NCBI GenBank assembly: GCA_037954235.1
Contig: JBBMOA010000016.1
Coordinates: 25,528,883-25,592,882 of the forward strand
Reading direction: 5' to 3'
Length of the DNA stretch: 64,000 nucleotides
From: Aulostomus chinensis
Taxonomy: Eukaryota; Chordata; Actinopteri; Syngnathiformes; Aulostomidae
Below are positions 1 to 14,222 of the stretch, piece after piece. The translations under genes were made by a program, and so were the position numbers. Under the pieces are notes generated by a model. That model did no database searches, had not been told where the DNA came from, and saw only the letters and a list, made by a program, of their open reading frames with translations. Numbering within the stretch: position 1 is the first letter of the stretch; each line of letters begins with the position of its first letter.

Positions 1-1273
1 TCATTTCCAAGCAAATTAACTTTGGCTGCTTCGACAGAATTACCGTGAGGAGGAACGTGTACAGCTGCACTCTGCACTCAGGCTGTGGCGCTTCCTTGAC
101 GGTCGGATCCTAAACACCCTGCAATCGGTTTGTCCGTTTCATTCCCACATACTTGAATTTTCATTGAGTATACGGCCGGGTCACGAGGATCGTTTTCACC
201 AGGAAAGCAGCAGCAGTTACGTAAAAGTCACCGTTTCTGTATTTTTAATTGCAAACTCTCCACTTGTCCTCTCTCATACGTTCTGCATCCTCCATCGTCA
301 TCCACAACACAGCAACACGGGGGGAGGGGATTGAAGAAAATTAGGTCCCAAGTAGAAGGAGCCCTAAATGGAGAGCAGAACTTCTACTGGGACGGTGAAG
401 AAGTGGTTTCTGTAGTTAAAGGGATCTCAAACAAAGGCTGGTCGTGTGTGACGGTCTGATAATCCTCCCTCAGTTTGTTACTGCAAACAAGAGCGGAGCA
501 ACTTCAGAGCTGCGAGGAGCGCGAGACAGCAACTGTGGGCCGAGACGAGAGGACAAATGAAGATAATCACTCTGTGGAATAGTTTCCCCCTCATATTACC
601 CCCCCCCCCCGCTCTGGAATCTGAATATTGTTTTGAACGCTGAAGAGAACTGCATGTGCTGGAGAGATTAAAGCTCTCCTGGTCGTTGCTCTCTGACTGG
701 CCTAACTTGCTGTCGCTGGTTAGAGGGACGTAAAGTTCATTCCACTGCGCTTCGGTGGTTTGTTGACATGAATCAGGTGATGACGCGCCGCTTGTTGCTC
801 AGCTGCCAGCACCACACATCCTCCTGAGCAGAGTGTAGTCTCGCCACCTGCGCTCCTGAGGGAAAAGTGTTTACTAAAAGCTGAGGGGGTCAGAGTCACT
901 GGAGTGAGCCCGTTGACTAAGTGCTGAAAGAGCGAGGCGCGGTAGGGACATGGCCACTCGGAGCATGTCGCGAGCTCCGGGTCAGAAAGGCTGCGGCTCG
1001 GTCAGCACCGTAATCACTTGAGAGCTCCCGCGGCGGGTATGGGGGACGCTACGACTAATCATCACCTCTGATCTGGTGGCCCTTTCAATCAGTCAGCAAC
1101 AGCAGGGGGAGGGTCTGTCCTTGAGCACAGCTGAGGGCTCTGGAAGGAGCCAGCACCAGAGCCAGCGTGCACCCCCAGCTGTTCCCAGAGCTCACCTCCC
1201 TCCCTGGATCACTCACATCCAGATACGCCAGACTGTCCTCCGACTGTGATGCCATGGCCCCATACGCCCCCCC

Positions 1274-1309
1274 CACACACACACACACACTCACTCACTC
1301 ACACACACA
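1274..1309. repeat. CA/CTCA microsatellite
   Basis: Imperfect CA repeats interrupted by TCAC units, in ITGA9 intron 26. Confidence 0.85.
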
Positions 1310-1661
1310 AACTACGTAAACAGAACAAAAACAGCCGAGGTTGAAAGCGTCGGCCAATCCCCCAACACAACCCCCCATGACATAAAAGTAATTTATTTGC
1401 TGGGGTTTAAGGAATGCATCTGAGATTTCTCAATCCACAGACTTCTCCATGAACATGTTTTAGTGCTTGTATGGAAACATACCACTACTGGAAAGTTAGA
1501 CAGCCGTTTCAGAGAGTCTGGTGCTGGATTAACCCCTAAATTGATTTTGATGTTTTAATATCAGCTCAGAAAGGACAAGAACATCACTTCTGTTTACAGA
1601 ACATGGAACTTTTTCAACCTGGCGCAGATCGTTATTTGTTTTTAGGTTTAAATGATTTATA

Positions 1662-2040
1662 CGGGGGCGGCACAGCCCCCCAGCAAGAAGGTTGTGGGTG
1701 GAGCCCCGGCTGGAGCACGGGGTCTTTCTGGGTGAGTCTCCATGTTCTCCCTGTTCCTGCTGGGTTCTCTCTGGTACTCCAGCTTCCTCCACAGTCCAAA
1801 GACATCAAGAGGGACCAGGTTAATCCAGACTCTAAATTGACCGTAGGCGTGGCTGGGAGAGCCAATGGTTGTCTGTCTCTATGTGTTGGCCCTGCCATGG
1901 ACTGGTGACCTGTCCAGGGGGAAGGCTGCTGGGATAGGCTCCACCCCCCCACCCTCAACAGGATAAGCAGTAAAAAAGTTTGATAACGGATGGATGGATG
2001 GATGGATGGATGGATGGATGGATGGATGGATGGATGGATC
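1662..2040 (+). mobile_element. Teleost interspersed repeat with GGAT tail
   Basis: Contains GGCGGCAC, CAGCAAGAAGG, TCCACAGTCCAAAGACAT, CTGGTGACCTGTCCAGGG and GGGATAGGCTCCACCCC in the order seen in a very common fish repeat, then a GGAT tail. The 5' part is internally deleted. It lies in ITGA9 intron 26, about 75 bp past exon 26. The family name is not assigned. Confidence 0.7.
1988..2039 (+). repeat. (GGAT)13 microsatellite
   Basis: Uninterrupted GGAT/ATCC tetranucleotide tract that forms the 3' tail of the interspersed repeat to its left. Confidence 0.95.
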
Positions 2041-2115
2041 CCCCAAAATTTCATAAAGTGAGGCCAAAGTTGAAAAATACTGCAATTTTCCTTCAACTCT
2101 GCATGATGTACTCAC

Positions 2116-2211
2116 AGCAATGTCCTCCGGCAGGCCTTTGGCCACCTCCACCACTCTGTCGTTTACTTGCACGCTGCCTCGCGCCACAAACTGGATCACA
2201 GAGGAGCTGTC
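2116..2211 (-). CDS. ITGA9: ITGA9 exon 26 (last exon in window)
   Basis: Residues 924-955. [20 protein letters not shown] then [11 protein letters not shown], the end of calf-2 just before the membrane. Acceptor CCACAG|GAC; donor GCT|GTGAGT, phase 0. I see no transmembrane or GFF-tail exon in 1-2115. Confidence 0.94.
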
Positions 2212-5200
2212 CTGTGGAGGAGCAGAGCGGTTAGCCGCTGGGGCTCAGTCCCCGCTGACTGCAGGGGTCAGTGTTTCTTACCCTCTTCAGAATTTCAGTG
2301 TTGAGTAGAAGTTTAATATCTATGCTCAAAGGTTCCTCCTTCAACTGTGGACCCAGACTGCAGGAGATTGTCATACAAGCTCTTCCTGGCCTGTCGCAGT
2401 CCTGGTCAAACAACAGAAAGAAGGAGGGAAGGGGAGGAAGAAGGATGTGTGATAAACAGATGTTGCACCCACTAAAAAAAACAAGCGTGCACACAGGGGG
2501 GTGACACTCAGCGACCTCAGAGATGTCAGAGTGCAGCCGTATATTTACCAAGACTTTGCGGCCTGATTTGGTGAAGAAAGCAAATATGGAGTGGAGGAGG
2601 CTCTCCCTGTCCTGGGGGATGGTGCAGGGTATCGGGTTCCTGTGAGGGGTACAGTTTCCTCGGCCATCGGCTACCTGCAACAGGACAGTAGTGGAGACCG
2701 TTTGTCTGGCTGCGTCGGGGGTCACGTCACGGCTAATGATGGTAAATGAGTGAGCGGACAAGACCTGAATTCTAAATGGAGTTTTGTCATGTTCACGGTG
2801 CAAAAAAAGCGCATCTGACAAAATGTGACACCTCTGTCACCTCAAACGACCCGAGCCCACTGCGGTTATGAGTCTCCAGGGCTGACAGGAAGTTCTGCCC
2901 AACAGAGGCTGGATCTGGTCCCTGACAGTTTTCCCACATGGAGTGATTTAGAGGTGGCTGGTTTACTGCCCAGCCCCACGGGAACACTTCCCCTGTTCCC
3001 CCTCCTCAGTCCCACCTGAAGCTCTGGAGCTGCAGCCCTCCTTCCCCCAGGGTGTCTGCCACCCAGCCCCGTCTTTTGAACAAATGCAAGTCTGTATAAA
3101 AAGAAAGAATATCTGGCTATAAATAAGCAAGTGTCCGGTGTGCCACGTTTATGATGTGTGGTTCCAGGCTAGGATGGTACGGCGCAGTAGCCAGCTCCGC
3201 AGGTGTTCCCTTCCCATTCCGTGCAAGCTGTCTGATCCCCTGAAAGTGATTCCAGATGCCTCTAGGAGGGTGGGATAGAGTCAATTAACAGCTTGAGCTC
3301 CCCCATGAACCACCTCAATGAAAGGAGCAATGGAAGGGTTAAGAAAATATTTTAACCCAGTGGGAATATTGAGTTTCTTTATCTAAATGCAAAGTGTTGT
3401 GAGACAAAATGGTTGGCTAGCTTCAGTAGCAACGTCAACACTTTTCAGTTAGATTTTCACTGGCCCGTCGGCGCCTCCCACTGTGCTGTCTGTGCATATG
3501 AAGAGACAGACAGACTTCAGCTGGATAAATGAGCGAAAGATGTGGCTGCCTGCAGGTGAATACACAACTGTCCAATGATCTTTACTGGATGAAGAGATGT
3601 CAGACTGTTGCTGGCCTTCACCTGAGTCTCAACGACGTGAAACATGTCGGCTCCGCTGCCAGCCAGCCGGTTGGGTATCCGGATGTCCACAGTGGAGCCG
3701 GGCAGCCTGCTGGGCCCGTTGTTTATTGCCTGGGTTCAAATCACACAGGGAAAAATGGAGTCAAAGAAGAGAGAAGCGAATATATGCAGAAACATGTTAA
3801 ACTACTGGAGATTCTGTAGAATAACTGCTCGTGGTACCTGGAAGGTGATGTTGAGAGGCTGAAAGTTGCACTCCATGTCCTCCAGCTGGACGAAGCGCGA
3901 GGCATCAATGGAGTTCCCATACACGAAGGAGCTGGGAGTCACCACACTACCCACAACAGTGAAATATTAAAAACAGCTCTGCCAGAGTTTTCTTTAGGAG
4001 CTGACATGAGTCAGATGTGTCCGGCTTTGCTAGGAAGCCTCCCTAAGACAGCCTCCTTATCAGATGTCAGAGTTCTGGCGGACTCAGGCTGTGTTATATC
4101 TCTCTCCCTTCTCTCTGAAGCAGCGCTATCATAAAGCATTCACAGATAAGGCTTTTCAAGCTGACATGCTCCATACTGACAAGGGTACTCCCCCCTCTCT
4201 CCAGAACCAGCAGATGGGCAAACAATCTGTGGTTTATTGAAGTTTAGGAAGTGCAAAGCCAGGATGTTGTGAGTGGACATGTTCTTACCCAGTAATAGTT
4301 GTGTCTGTCTCGTGAATCAGAGGGATGGACAGATCCAACGTGTTGTCAGCGAGTTGGTGCTCAGGATTAGCGCTGCAACAAATGAATTCATGAACAACTG
4401 AACCAGAAGTCCCTCGTATAAACACACGTACGTATGTTTCACCTCAGATAATTACCTTCTTGCTTGCACCAGGAAGTGTAAAGTGTCATTTTCCCCAGAG
4501 AGCTGACTAGTGTCAAAAATCACTGCAAAATGATACTAAAGAGAAAAAGAGGTGCCATAAAATCAAGATCGGGTAACGTCTTTCCTCCGCCTGCTCGGCA
4601 GACGTTTTGTTTATGTGACAAGTGTAGTCTGTGAATTTGATTCGGAGCTACCTTAGTCTGAGCTCTCATGAAGGGAAATCCCACGCTGCATTTGAGGAAG
4701 TCCAAGTCAACCAGCTCACAGGAAATACCCTTCTCTTCCTGCAAAAAGACAGATAGAGACCGAGTGAGAGGGGCGACACAGACAGACCGACTGGAGACGG
4801 AGTGGGAGACACTCACAGAGACAGAAGAGCAGAGTGAGACGATGAGTTCTGATAAGGTAAAAGGCTTCAGTGGCGTCCATCACACTGATGGACAAGAACA
4901 TCTGATGTTTTTAAAGCTCGCAGCGGCCAACATTCACAGTAGGATGAGTTTGTTGCTCGAATCTTCTGAAGAACAGGCTCTCGTGTCTTATTGAAGTTCT
5001 AAATTGGGTTAAATGAAGAATCTTCAAAGCTGTGATGGTACACACACACACATCCTAGCTGCTGGGTGATTGGACAACCTCCAGGCTGTGTGTTTGGAAG
5101 CTTGTCTAAACAGTATGGAGCTCCAGCGGCTGTGCTGTGTAAACATTCAGGCCCTGACCCAGCGAGGAGTAAGAATTCTTTTTGCTGAAGTTCACTGAGA

Positions 5201-8200
5201 GGCTGCTGGCTGGGAGCATGAACGAGGGCAGAGATACAGTACTGCAACAAAAACAAAAAAGGATGGCGAGCGAGTGAGCGAGCGCGAGCTGCTGGAACAT
5301 GCAGTCGTGGCTTAAGGTAAGTCACACAAACGTCGGCGTGCACGGGCGACCGGCCAGCTCGAACAAGTGTTTAGGACCTGACCGGCGCTAACAGAACGAG
5401 CTGTGAAGGTGGATGCTGCTGACATATTCAGAGTGTACACATCCATCAAGTCTCATCCCCTTATTCAGCAGGTTCTCCGTCCAGGGTGTGACCTCCATCA
5501 CCATGAAATCATCACAAATAAGCTTTTTTTGTACAGAGGGGGGAGGGGAGGAGGGGGGCTAAGCACAAGTGGCAACGATGGAATTTCCTCTGTTTCCTGT
5601 ATTCCTCGGTGCTGCTGTACAAACACTGGCTGTCCCACGGGGCAGGGGAGGGGTGGGGAAGTGGGCCTGATGACCCATCACCCACCTGGCCGCCGTTGAG
5701 AGAGAGCAGAGGCTCAGACGATGGCGTGTGATGCTTCCATGGGGAGAAGAGCGACCCGCGTCTGTTTGTGCAGCACCTCTTCACTCTCTGTCTCGCTTTG
5801 TCTGGTCTTCCTCTGTCATGCGCCAGGATTTTCACAAATGGCAGGACCATTAAATATTCCGGGACTGTTTATGCTGCAACCTCGACTGTACCAGTACATC
5901 AGTGTGGATGACGAGGCACAGGAGGACCACTTTCTGCTCTATTTGTGTTTCTATGCACTTATCATCTCTGCTACACAGGAGAGACAATGCTTATAACCAC
6001 ATTCCAGCCTGAAAGTCAGCGCTTCAACAAGGTCTGAAGGTCCACTAATAATAACAAACTCTCAGGTTTTGTTTGGTCAAGTTTTACAGATGTCACCACA
6101 ACACACTTGCGCCACAGTTCCTGCTCAAATAAAATCCACTTATTGTATCACAAGAAACACAAAGATTGATCTGTTGCAGCTCTGAAAAACTTCAACTGAC
6201 AACAACTAATTAAAAAGCAAACAGAAGCCGTTGCAGCGCTGTCGGAGTCCCAAAAGTCAAAGCTGCGCTCCTGCAAGCAATTCACCTCTGCAGCTTTCTG
6301 ACAGCTTCAGTTGCAAGAATAACAGAGATAAGACACCTGGCTCTTAAACATGAGGGGAGGACAAGTTCCCACTGCGCCCCTCCAAATCTGGTGCTCTCAT
6401 ACGGCAGAGAAGCCTCCTCTCTCAGACTGGTCGATCCCCTTCGTGGAGCTGACCATCGTTATTTCTTTGCTTCCTGACCCAAACGAGGCTCTGAGGCTCC
6501 TGGTGCCCAGACACCTGAAGTCAGCCTGCTTTATTCAATCAGCTGCCAAACTCAGGCTCTGTCTGATGTTTGCTCACGGCCGACATCACCGGTGTGTTGT
6601 GTGCTTCGCTGAGATGTGTCTGATATCCATCACATGCCTGGATAAACATACACGCCGGATCTATGAAGAGCAGAAAAGCCTCTCTGATCCGATTCTGAGC
6701 TCTGGATTTGATGTGGCGGAGCAGACCTGCTGGTTGCGCCTCCCAACAGACGTGAGCAGAGGCGGGACTGGCTGCTGTGAAATCCATCGACATGCAACGG
6801 GGTGTCGAGGCAAACGTCTCCAGTCTAACGTGGGACGACGTGGGCAGATATGTCTTTAACAGCGACAGCATGTTAGAGTCATTTACTGGTCAGAGATTCA
6901 ATACTTCCTGAGAGCGACAGTCATACCTGCGTTCACACAATCAAAAATTTATGAATGAATATGTGGATTTCAACAGCACATAAAACAAGTATGATATGAA
7001 CGTGGTGACGCAGCTCAGGTGGAGTCAGGCCAGCCAGAGCAGAGAGCTGCTGCATCTTTTTCTTGTTCTCTGGGAGTTTTGTTCATTTCTCCTTCACACT
7101 TATGCCTCTTATGTTTGTGAAAATGAGCTCTGAGTGCATAAATGGAATTTCAGTGAAATAAACAAACAAAGACATCTGAAACAGCAAAAAACACGTGCGT
7201 GTCCAGAGTAAACAAACACTTGAACAGAGCCACTGACCTTCTGCCAGAAGTTGATGTAGAAAACTTCTCTGGAGAAGTTGAAGTAGATGTTGGTGTCGTA
7301 GGCGTCATCTCCGGCGTTGGAGATGGTCAGGTTCAAAGACACGTTCTTCACTCCTCCGAGGGCCAAATGAGGCTCGTTATGGACCCTGATGGATGCATTA
7401 TGGAAAAGGAGCGAATAAACAGAACATCTGTGGGATGTTGATGAGGAAACAGTGTGCAGAGACTTATTTTCAAAAGGCGCATATATTTGTTTTATTTCAA
7501 AATTAAATTGAGTTCCAGTTTAAAAAGTGCAGCTAAAACAAGTGGCCTGAGTGATTGTTGTTGGAACTGTTTAAGAGGTTGAACCTGGAAGCTGTTAAAC
7601 GTGTTGGGTGTTTTTCCGGGCGTTACTATAAATGAGGTAGGAGACAGAGTCAAAGTTTCAGAAATGAGCACAATTAACACCTTCAGAAAACGAGTGTCAC
7701 AGCTGACGCGTCTGTCGCAGCACTGCTTCCTGAACGAGAGGATGATTACATTCATCATCAAACAAACTGTCAGCGAACGTACACGGAGCTAAAGATCCAC
7801 AATAAAGAGAGAGGGAACTCCCTCAGCATGGAAAAACATATGGATATCCTCCAAGCATGCGTCATGGTTCCACTCCCCACACCCTCACGGCCTATGACTT
7901 CAGTTTGCTTCCTTAGCGCCGGATGCAGCAGCCAAGTCAGAGAGAAATTAAACTGTGGAGTTGAAGACATTTTTTACCCAGAAAGCAGCAGCTTCCCGTG
8001 CAGCCGCAGGTCGGCAGCGCAGTCGTCTGACAGGCAGTTCTTCTCAAACCAAGTCTGAGGAGGAAACAGCGAAGCAGACAGTTCACATGATCTCATGCTG
8101 CCCTCAACACTGACTCATTATTCATCCTAGGGGGCAGTGTTGCGTTGTTGGTGATGCTTCCCTCCTTCTCTCTCTCTCTCATACTGACTCCAAGCGTGTT

Positions 8201-8996
8201 CTTTGCTTAACTCATGAAAGGAAACCTAAGTCAAGCAGATCAGCGTTCGATGTAACGTTGATGAATGTTAGATAAGTGGATTCTGTGGGTGCTGAGAGAT
8301 GCAAATCCCTCCATTTTTCAAGAAGTGCACACACCGGGAAACACATGTGGGGCAGGTTAGAGGTGGTTGCAAAGAAAATAAATGAATCCGTCTCTTGGAG
8401 TCCACTCAAGAAAAGCTAACACAGACAAGAATAAGCTGGTAACCAAAACCAAATTGTTATAACCTCAATTTGAGCCATTTGCTTCATTCCCTGGGTGATT
8501 CATCAGGAGTTGTATCCCGATCACTCCAAGCAACAGACTGAAAATAACTATTCGAGCTACGAGGGCAGAATTTACATGAGAGAAACCCTGCTGCTGGACT
8601 GGATTGGTTTATTTTTGTGCAAGATGATGTGATATCTGAGCAATTTACAACATTTGGGAAAATAAATCAAGAATGGAAGTGAAAGAAAACACTATCTTTT
8701 TTTCTTTTTCTTTTTTTTACCACGCATCAAGTTGTTTATTCCTCATCCTTCAGTCCTCCACATTACCGAGTAAGCATTTATTGACAGGGGGTTTTAATCA
8801 CGACAGGATTTTGTCACATTCTCCAACGTGTTGTACCTCATTCCTCACTGCAATCTTGTTTCCTTTCCTCCATCGTAGCACGGGAGTGAGCGCCGGCAGG
8901 TCTCGCCCCTGCTGTCCCGTCAGCACATGCTTCCCAAGGCCGTACGCCACCTCAAAGGTGATGGCTGTGAACACGTCCTTCACGTCCTTCTGTACA

Positions 8997-9042
<46 letters not shown>

Positions 9043-12000
9043 GGCCAGTGCAGTGAATTCCCCCTCAACATGGACACAAATCACAGTGAAACAGCTGTCA
9101 CGACCAAACATCTTTGTCCAACTGGAGCAAAGATTGATGACACTGCAGATCAGAGTATAAATCCGTCTGGCTACGATGTCAGCGCTCCAATCACGCAGCC
9201 AACACAAGATCATCCATCAAAACAGCTTTGACTGATACGACTCAACTTGGTTTCATTTGTTGGAAGTGATACCAGCAGGGCCACCAGCGAGCGCTCCCAG
9301 TAATCTGATCACACGGATCATTTTTAACCTGCTGGCACTGCATCTGAGGAACATCTCTGGATTACTGGCGGCTCAATCTGAGACCGCAAGAGAAGAGTTT
9401 GATTTGGCACCAGGTTTGGAAACAATGCAGACAGAGAGAAAACAGAGAGCTGAACGTGATCGAGTCCCATATCTTCATTAGATGACAGCGCTGAGAGACT
9501 AACATGGGAAAGCAGTTACTGATGTTGCTTTTTCATCTCATCTGTCCGTTGCAGCTACACGCGGCTCTTTGAAGGCTGATTGACACAGTAAAAAAAAAAA
9601 CCACTGTAACAACACACACAAGCTCTACAGGCAACCTGTGGCCCTCCACCCAGCTGTTGTCTACCAACACAGAACCACACCTGCCATGTCAAACCAAAGG
9701 CTTCCCAGTGTTTTCCGGTGGTCAGTCGGGCCACTCGTCCTTTTGCACTTTCTCTCGTTTGTCTAAAATCAGAGGGGTTGCTGTGTCCACCCATCCACCC
9801 ACTCTCCCCAGGCAGGCACAGAGCCAGTCTGGGCTTTGAGCACATCAGACATCATCGCGCAGCGAAGACCCCACCCAGCTCATCATCGGTGAGAGAGTTC
9901 CAGCAGGAAAGAGCTATCATTAGAGCAGGACGTGAGCAGACAAAAACAGAAGATTTGGAGCTCATTTGGGAAACGGTGCTGGACGGAGATAAAGAGCTGC
10001 TGGCCTCACTGATGCTCGCAGAGATTTCTCTCACTGTCAGGACGAGAGAACATAGGTCTGTAGCTGCTCGCCATTGTTTACATATTTGCCACGGATAACT
10101 GTGATTGGTAATGTGGCCCTCTGTGCTTATTAGGGTTAATAAGTGTGAACAGCTTTTTTTTGTTAATAGAATGAAACATTTTACGACACAACACTTCAAG
10201 TAAACTAAGGCCCTTCTCAAGGTTAATAAATCCTTTTACAACCTTTCAGTTTATGCTTATCATGAATAACCTTGATATAAAGTTTTGCGACAGTTCTCAC
10301 CACAAATCTTCGAAGTTTCTGACTAATCGTTTCAGTCCTAATTGAGGTGCCCTTTCCCACAGTGAGACCAGTCAGTAATGAGGCTGACGGCCACAGACAG
10401 CAGAGGTCCAGCTCCCATCCATCACTGGGCAGCGGTTCATGCCTCGCCGGACCTACGGCGGGAGCGCTGTTGTGGTAGTTGTCCGTCTGCTCAGCCGGGA
10501 CCAAGCACCACCAGGGTAGGAGGAGTGGTGACAGACGATGTAAGGCGCTGGCATAACCCACAGCTCCAGTAGCCATTAAAGCAGAATGCTTCAAATGGCC
10601 CCTGTCCACTGGCCCCGCGGTGAACTGACCCCCTGGGAGTTCACTGCTCCGGTCTCGGGCCCCAAACTCCCACCGCTTATCTCACATTTTCACAAGCCAC
10701 ATGAGAACCGCTCCTCATAATGACCTGAAGTGCAGTGTTTTCGCAGAAGCTCATAGCTAAAGAGTGACTTTTATATACAAGTGAAAAGACATAATCCTTC
10801 CATTTAAGTGTTGTGCTGTGGAGGGATTTCCACGCCTTTATTATTTTCTTTAACAGAGCGTCCATTATTGTGCTCCAACAGATACGCTGTCTCCTTAAAG
10901 CACAAGACTACAGACGGCTAACTCCCATTACTCATTGCAAGTGCCAGAGGCCGTTCAGTAACACTTGGCCTGAGCTCTTGATCAATGCTGCTATTTGCCC
11001 CACCCGAGTCTCCACCCCTGGCCCGGCCACCTCCTCCCTCCTCCAACTCCTGTGTACGGAACAGAAGAATTCCAGAGCACCAGCTGAGAAGGGCCCAGCT
11101 AGTGTTAACTGTTACTACCTATTATGCGTGGAAAGCAACCCAGCAACTGTTCTTTACATCCTTCATGGCAGCAGAGTTAATGGGAGAGGTTTCCCCCGTG
11201 TTAATCCTCATGGACGTGGAGGGTGGGTCCCTGCTCCTGAGATCAAGAGAGAGTTTATCCACATCCACAGATGCAAGAAGGGACGAAAGTGGAGATACGA
11301 CAGCAGCTTTATGTCCTTTGGCTGAGAAACAGCTGCCCCTGCTGACAGGTCACGTTCTAATCGGTTCATTCCAGGATTGGAGGAGTACGGCACAACTGTA
11401 GCAGGATCTGAAGGGAAGCAACCGATAGAGAGAGGAAAACACCTTTGACTATGATGTGAAAGGACTTTTGCTTCTACTGAGACGTCCATCGTGACTTGTG
11501 TTTGCTCTCATGATCGCTGAGGTTGTGCTACAATGACATTGCTAACGACTAGCGTTATGCTGACAGAGTGACGAGCTGTAGCTGTTCTGCTTTCCACCTC
11601 TCAGCTTCCATCATTAACTTCCTGTATCGGCTAGATTACCAGACCTGTTAATTCTCTGCCTCTTTGACCAGAAACACGAAACAGACAACAAAAGCTTTGA
11701 CCTTTGACCTCTGTGTAACATGAATCATCTTTGCCCTGCTTTCCAGCAAATAGTTTTAAAAAATACAACCAATCAACACCCATGATTTCCTGAAGGCAGA
11801 AAACTGCCGATGTTGCCTCTGGGCTAAATGTGGCTTAAAGCTAACGGTTTCACGCTTCATGCTAAGCTAAACATACTGCATCATGTGACTTTGAAGGAAC
11901 TAAAACATTTGTCTCTTTACCAATGAAAATTTGAAACTCCCCAGTTGCTTTGCTGACTTCATGATGCCTCTGCTGGTTCTCAGTCACACTGCATCTTAGC

Positions 12001-13553
12001 ACAATGTGGATTTATTACACAATGACACACACAGCCAGGTTGCCTCACAACCATCAACTCAAGGAGATCTTGAAAAAAATGACAGGAAATGATCTTGTGA
12101 CACCCTTGTGTTCTGCAGTCGCTCCGTTTAGACCCACAGTGTTGACACTACGACCCTGTAGTTTCAGCAGCCGGCCGTTCAGTCTGATTGCCTGGCTGGT
12201 CTTTGTTTGCAGAGGAGTGACAGTCAGGATGACCTCAGAGATTCGTTCTTTCAGCCTCTGTTTGTCAGGTGAATGGATGCTGCTCACGCTTGACCCAGTC
12301 TCACATGGCAAACGTGGCTTTAAACAGCCTGCATTCATCATTCCAGGTCAAACTGCTGCCAATAAACAAGTCGAATTGCAGCATGGACACTGAACCTGCC
12401 TGAGCCCCCTCAACATCCTGAAGATGGAATTGCTTCTGAGCTTCCAGCCGTACTGTAATCCAGCAGGAAGTTGTTTTTCCCACCACTGTCTGAAACTGTC
12501 AAGCCTCAAGTACAGAATGAAAAATCTGCCCGTTACAGCAGTTGTGCGTCTTTATGACACACTTGATGCAGAGTCTTGGTCCCTGCATGCATATTCATAA
12601 CTCACAGGATGGAGGATGATCTGTGTGTTTCCACAGAAAACAGCTCCAGAGCGAACCGTCTCCTACAACACCTCCTCGCTCTGGAACAAGATGTCTGCCA
12701 AAGCGCTGCTGCAGTGTTTATGTTCACACTCAAGACGCATTTATTTGGTATAGTTGAGCAGAACCCCCACATTATCGATCATTCTTCTAACCCTGCCGTC
12801 TGCAGCGCTCAGGAATCTAAACACTGTCTGTTTGCAGGTTTTTTTGAATGCAAAACGTTACAGTGAGCGTTGCTCCGGGCCGGCACTGATTCCCACATGT
12901 TAATCTGATCAAGAGGATGGCAACACACCAAGCTACCCCTTCCTTCCCACAGAGCAGCTCTGCCAGGGCGGGAGGATGACGTCAGACTGAGGGAGGCTCT
13001 GATCTCCAGTTTAAAAGCCTGAAACGCTCAAAAACTCCCCTCTCAGCCAAAAGCATGCGGCCTATAACTGGTCATGGGAAGTCTTTATTAACACGTGAGG
13101 GGACCACGCGCGCGCACACACATATGAACGCAAACACACACGTGCACAGAGTCCTCCTTTTTAGGGATGTTTGGAGGACTTGCAGGTCGAGGCCATTTCA
13201 TTGAAGGGCTAAACGCCAGCGGATCTGGGTTTGAATGGAAAAAGCTTTTTAGTTAAGTGATGAATGGATTCAGCCTTCCGAAGGTTACGGCTCCGTCTGA
13301 GACAACTTGAGAGCATTTAAATTGACGTCTTATATGGCAGACATGCACTTTAACCAAGCTTGTCCTTAAATAGAGTCCAGAAGTGTGAATAGAAGTGAAA
13401 TGTTTAGTGTGTAAAAATCTGCCAGACATCCACCAATCAGAGGAGGTTAGCAGATGTTGGGGGGCCGGGAAGGACAGAGAGTGTAGGAGTCGGAAAGAGC
13501 GGCGTCCAAGTGTTGCAGCTAGAATCCTTCTAGGACACGTCTGAGCAGCTTTG

Positions 13554-13615
<62 letters not shown>

Positions 13616-14167
13616 GTCCACTGATAAAGTCCCTGATCTGAAGTAGCAGAGTTTGTTTAATGTCTGATTGAGTGGAGTGTGTGTTTAGGTTGTGTTTCGT
13701 CAGCGGCAACGTCAGTGTGTGACAATTTTTCATGGTAAAGCGTGAGGTCAGAATCAACCAGTGATTGGTTGGGCTGATTATGGATAGAGATATTTGTCAT
13801 TTTTCACATTATTGGTACGGGCCTGTCATGATTAGCTGTTCCTCAGTGCTCTTCTAGATTAAAACATTATTCTGAGGGAAGTCTGTAAAATCTGATGAGC
13901 AATTTTACGTTTGAATTCCATTCAGTAAAGGAAACCCAGCTGTAACATAACAGTTATTTAATCAACATGCTTATTTATTCGTATTTATCCAGAAAGTCCA
14001 AAGATGAAATCTGGAGCACTTTAGAATAAATGTATCGTTGTTCATATATTGGTCGTAAAGAGACTGCCCATTAAACAAAATCAATTAACAGCACGTTTGT
14101 TTAGGAGTTTTTGCTGTAAAAATTTAGCAGAGAAAATATTTATTTATATTTATTACTATATTACTGT

Positions 14168-14222
<55 letters not shown>

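Larger units (their letters stand above)
1..2115 (-). other. ITGA9: ITGA9 intron 26 (partial)
   Basis: No exon found. Holds a C11 run near 600, CA repeats near 1290 and the interspersed repeat at 1662-2040. The two final ITGA9 exons should lie further left, outside the window. Confidence 0.8.

Noticed and set aside
1085..1294. Minus-strand stretch ATGGCATCACAGTCGGAGG... with two GT donor-like sites, resembling a first or micro exon
   Set aside because: The peptide (SQSEDSLAYLDVSDPGRE) does not match the expected ITGA9 transmembrane or tail exons, and no phase-compatible partner is visible.
1632..2199. ORFs with SIHP or GWMD repeats
   Set aside because: Products of the GGAT microsatellite and the interspersed repeat; only the ITGA9 exon 26 part (2116-2211) is coding.
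6350..6859. 169-codon plus-strand ORF in ITGA9 intron 18
   Set aside because: No recognisable domain, no splice or promoter context, and composition like random intron sequence.
10813..11325. 170-codon plus-strand ORF in ITGA9 intron 15
   Set aside because: No known motif and no neighbouring exon; probably a chance ORF in a 15.5 kb intron.
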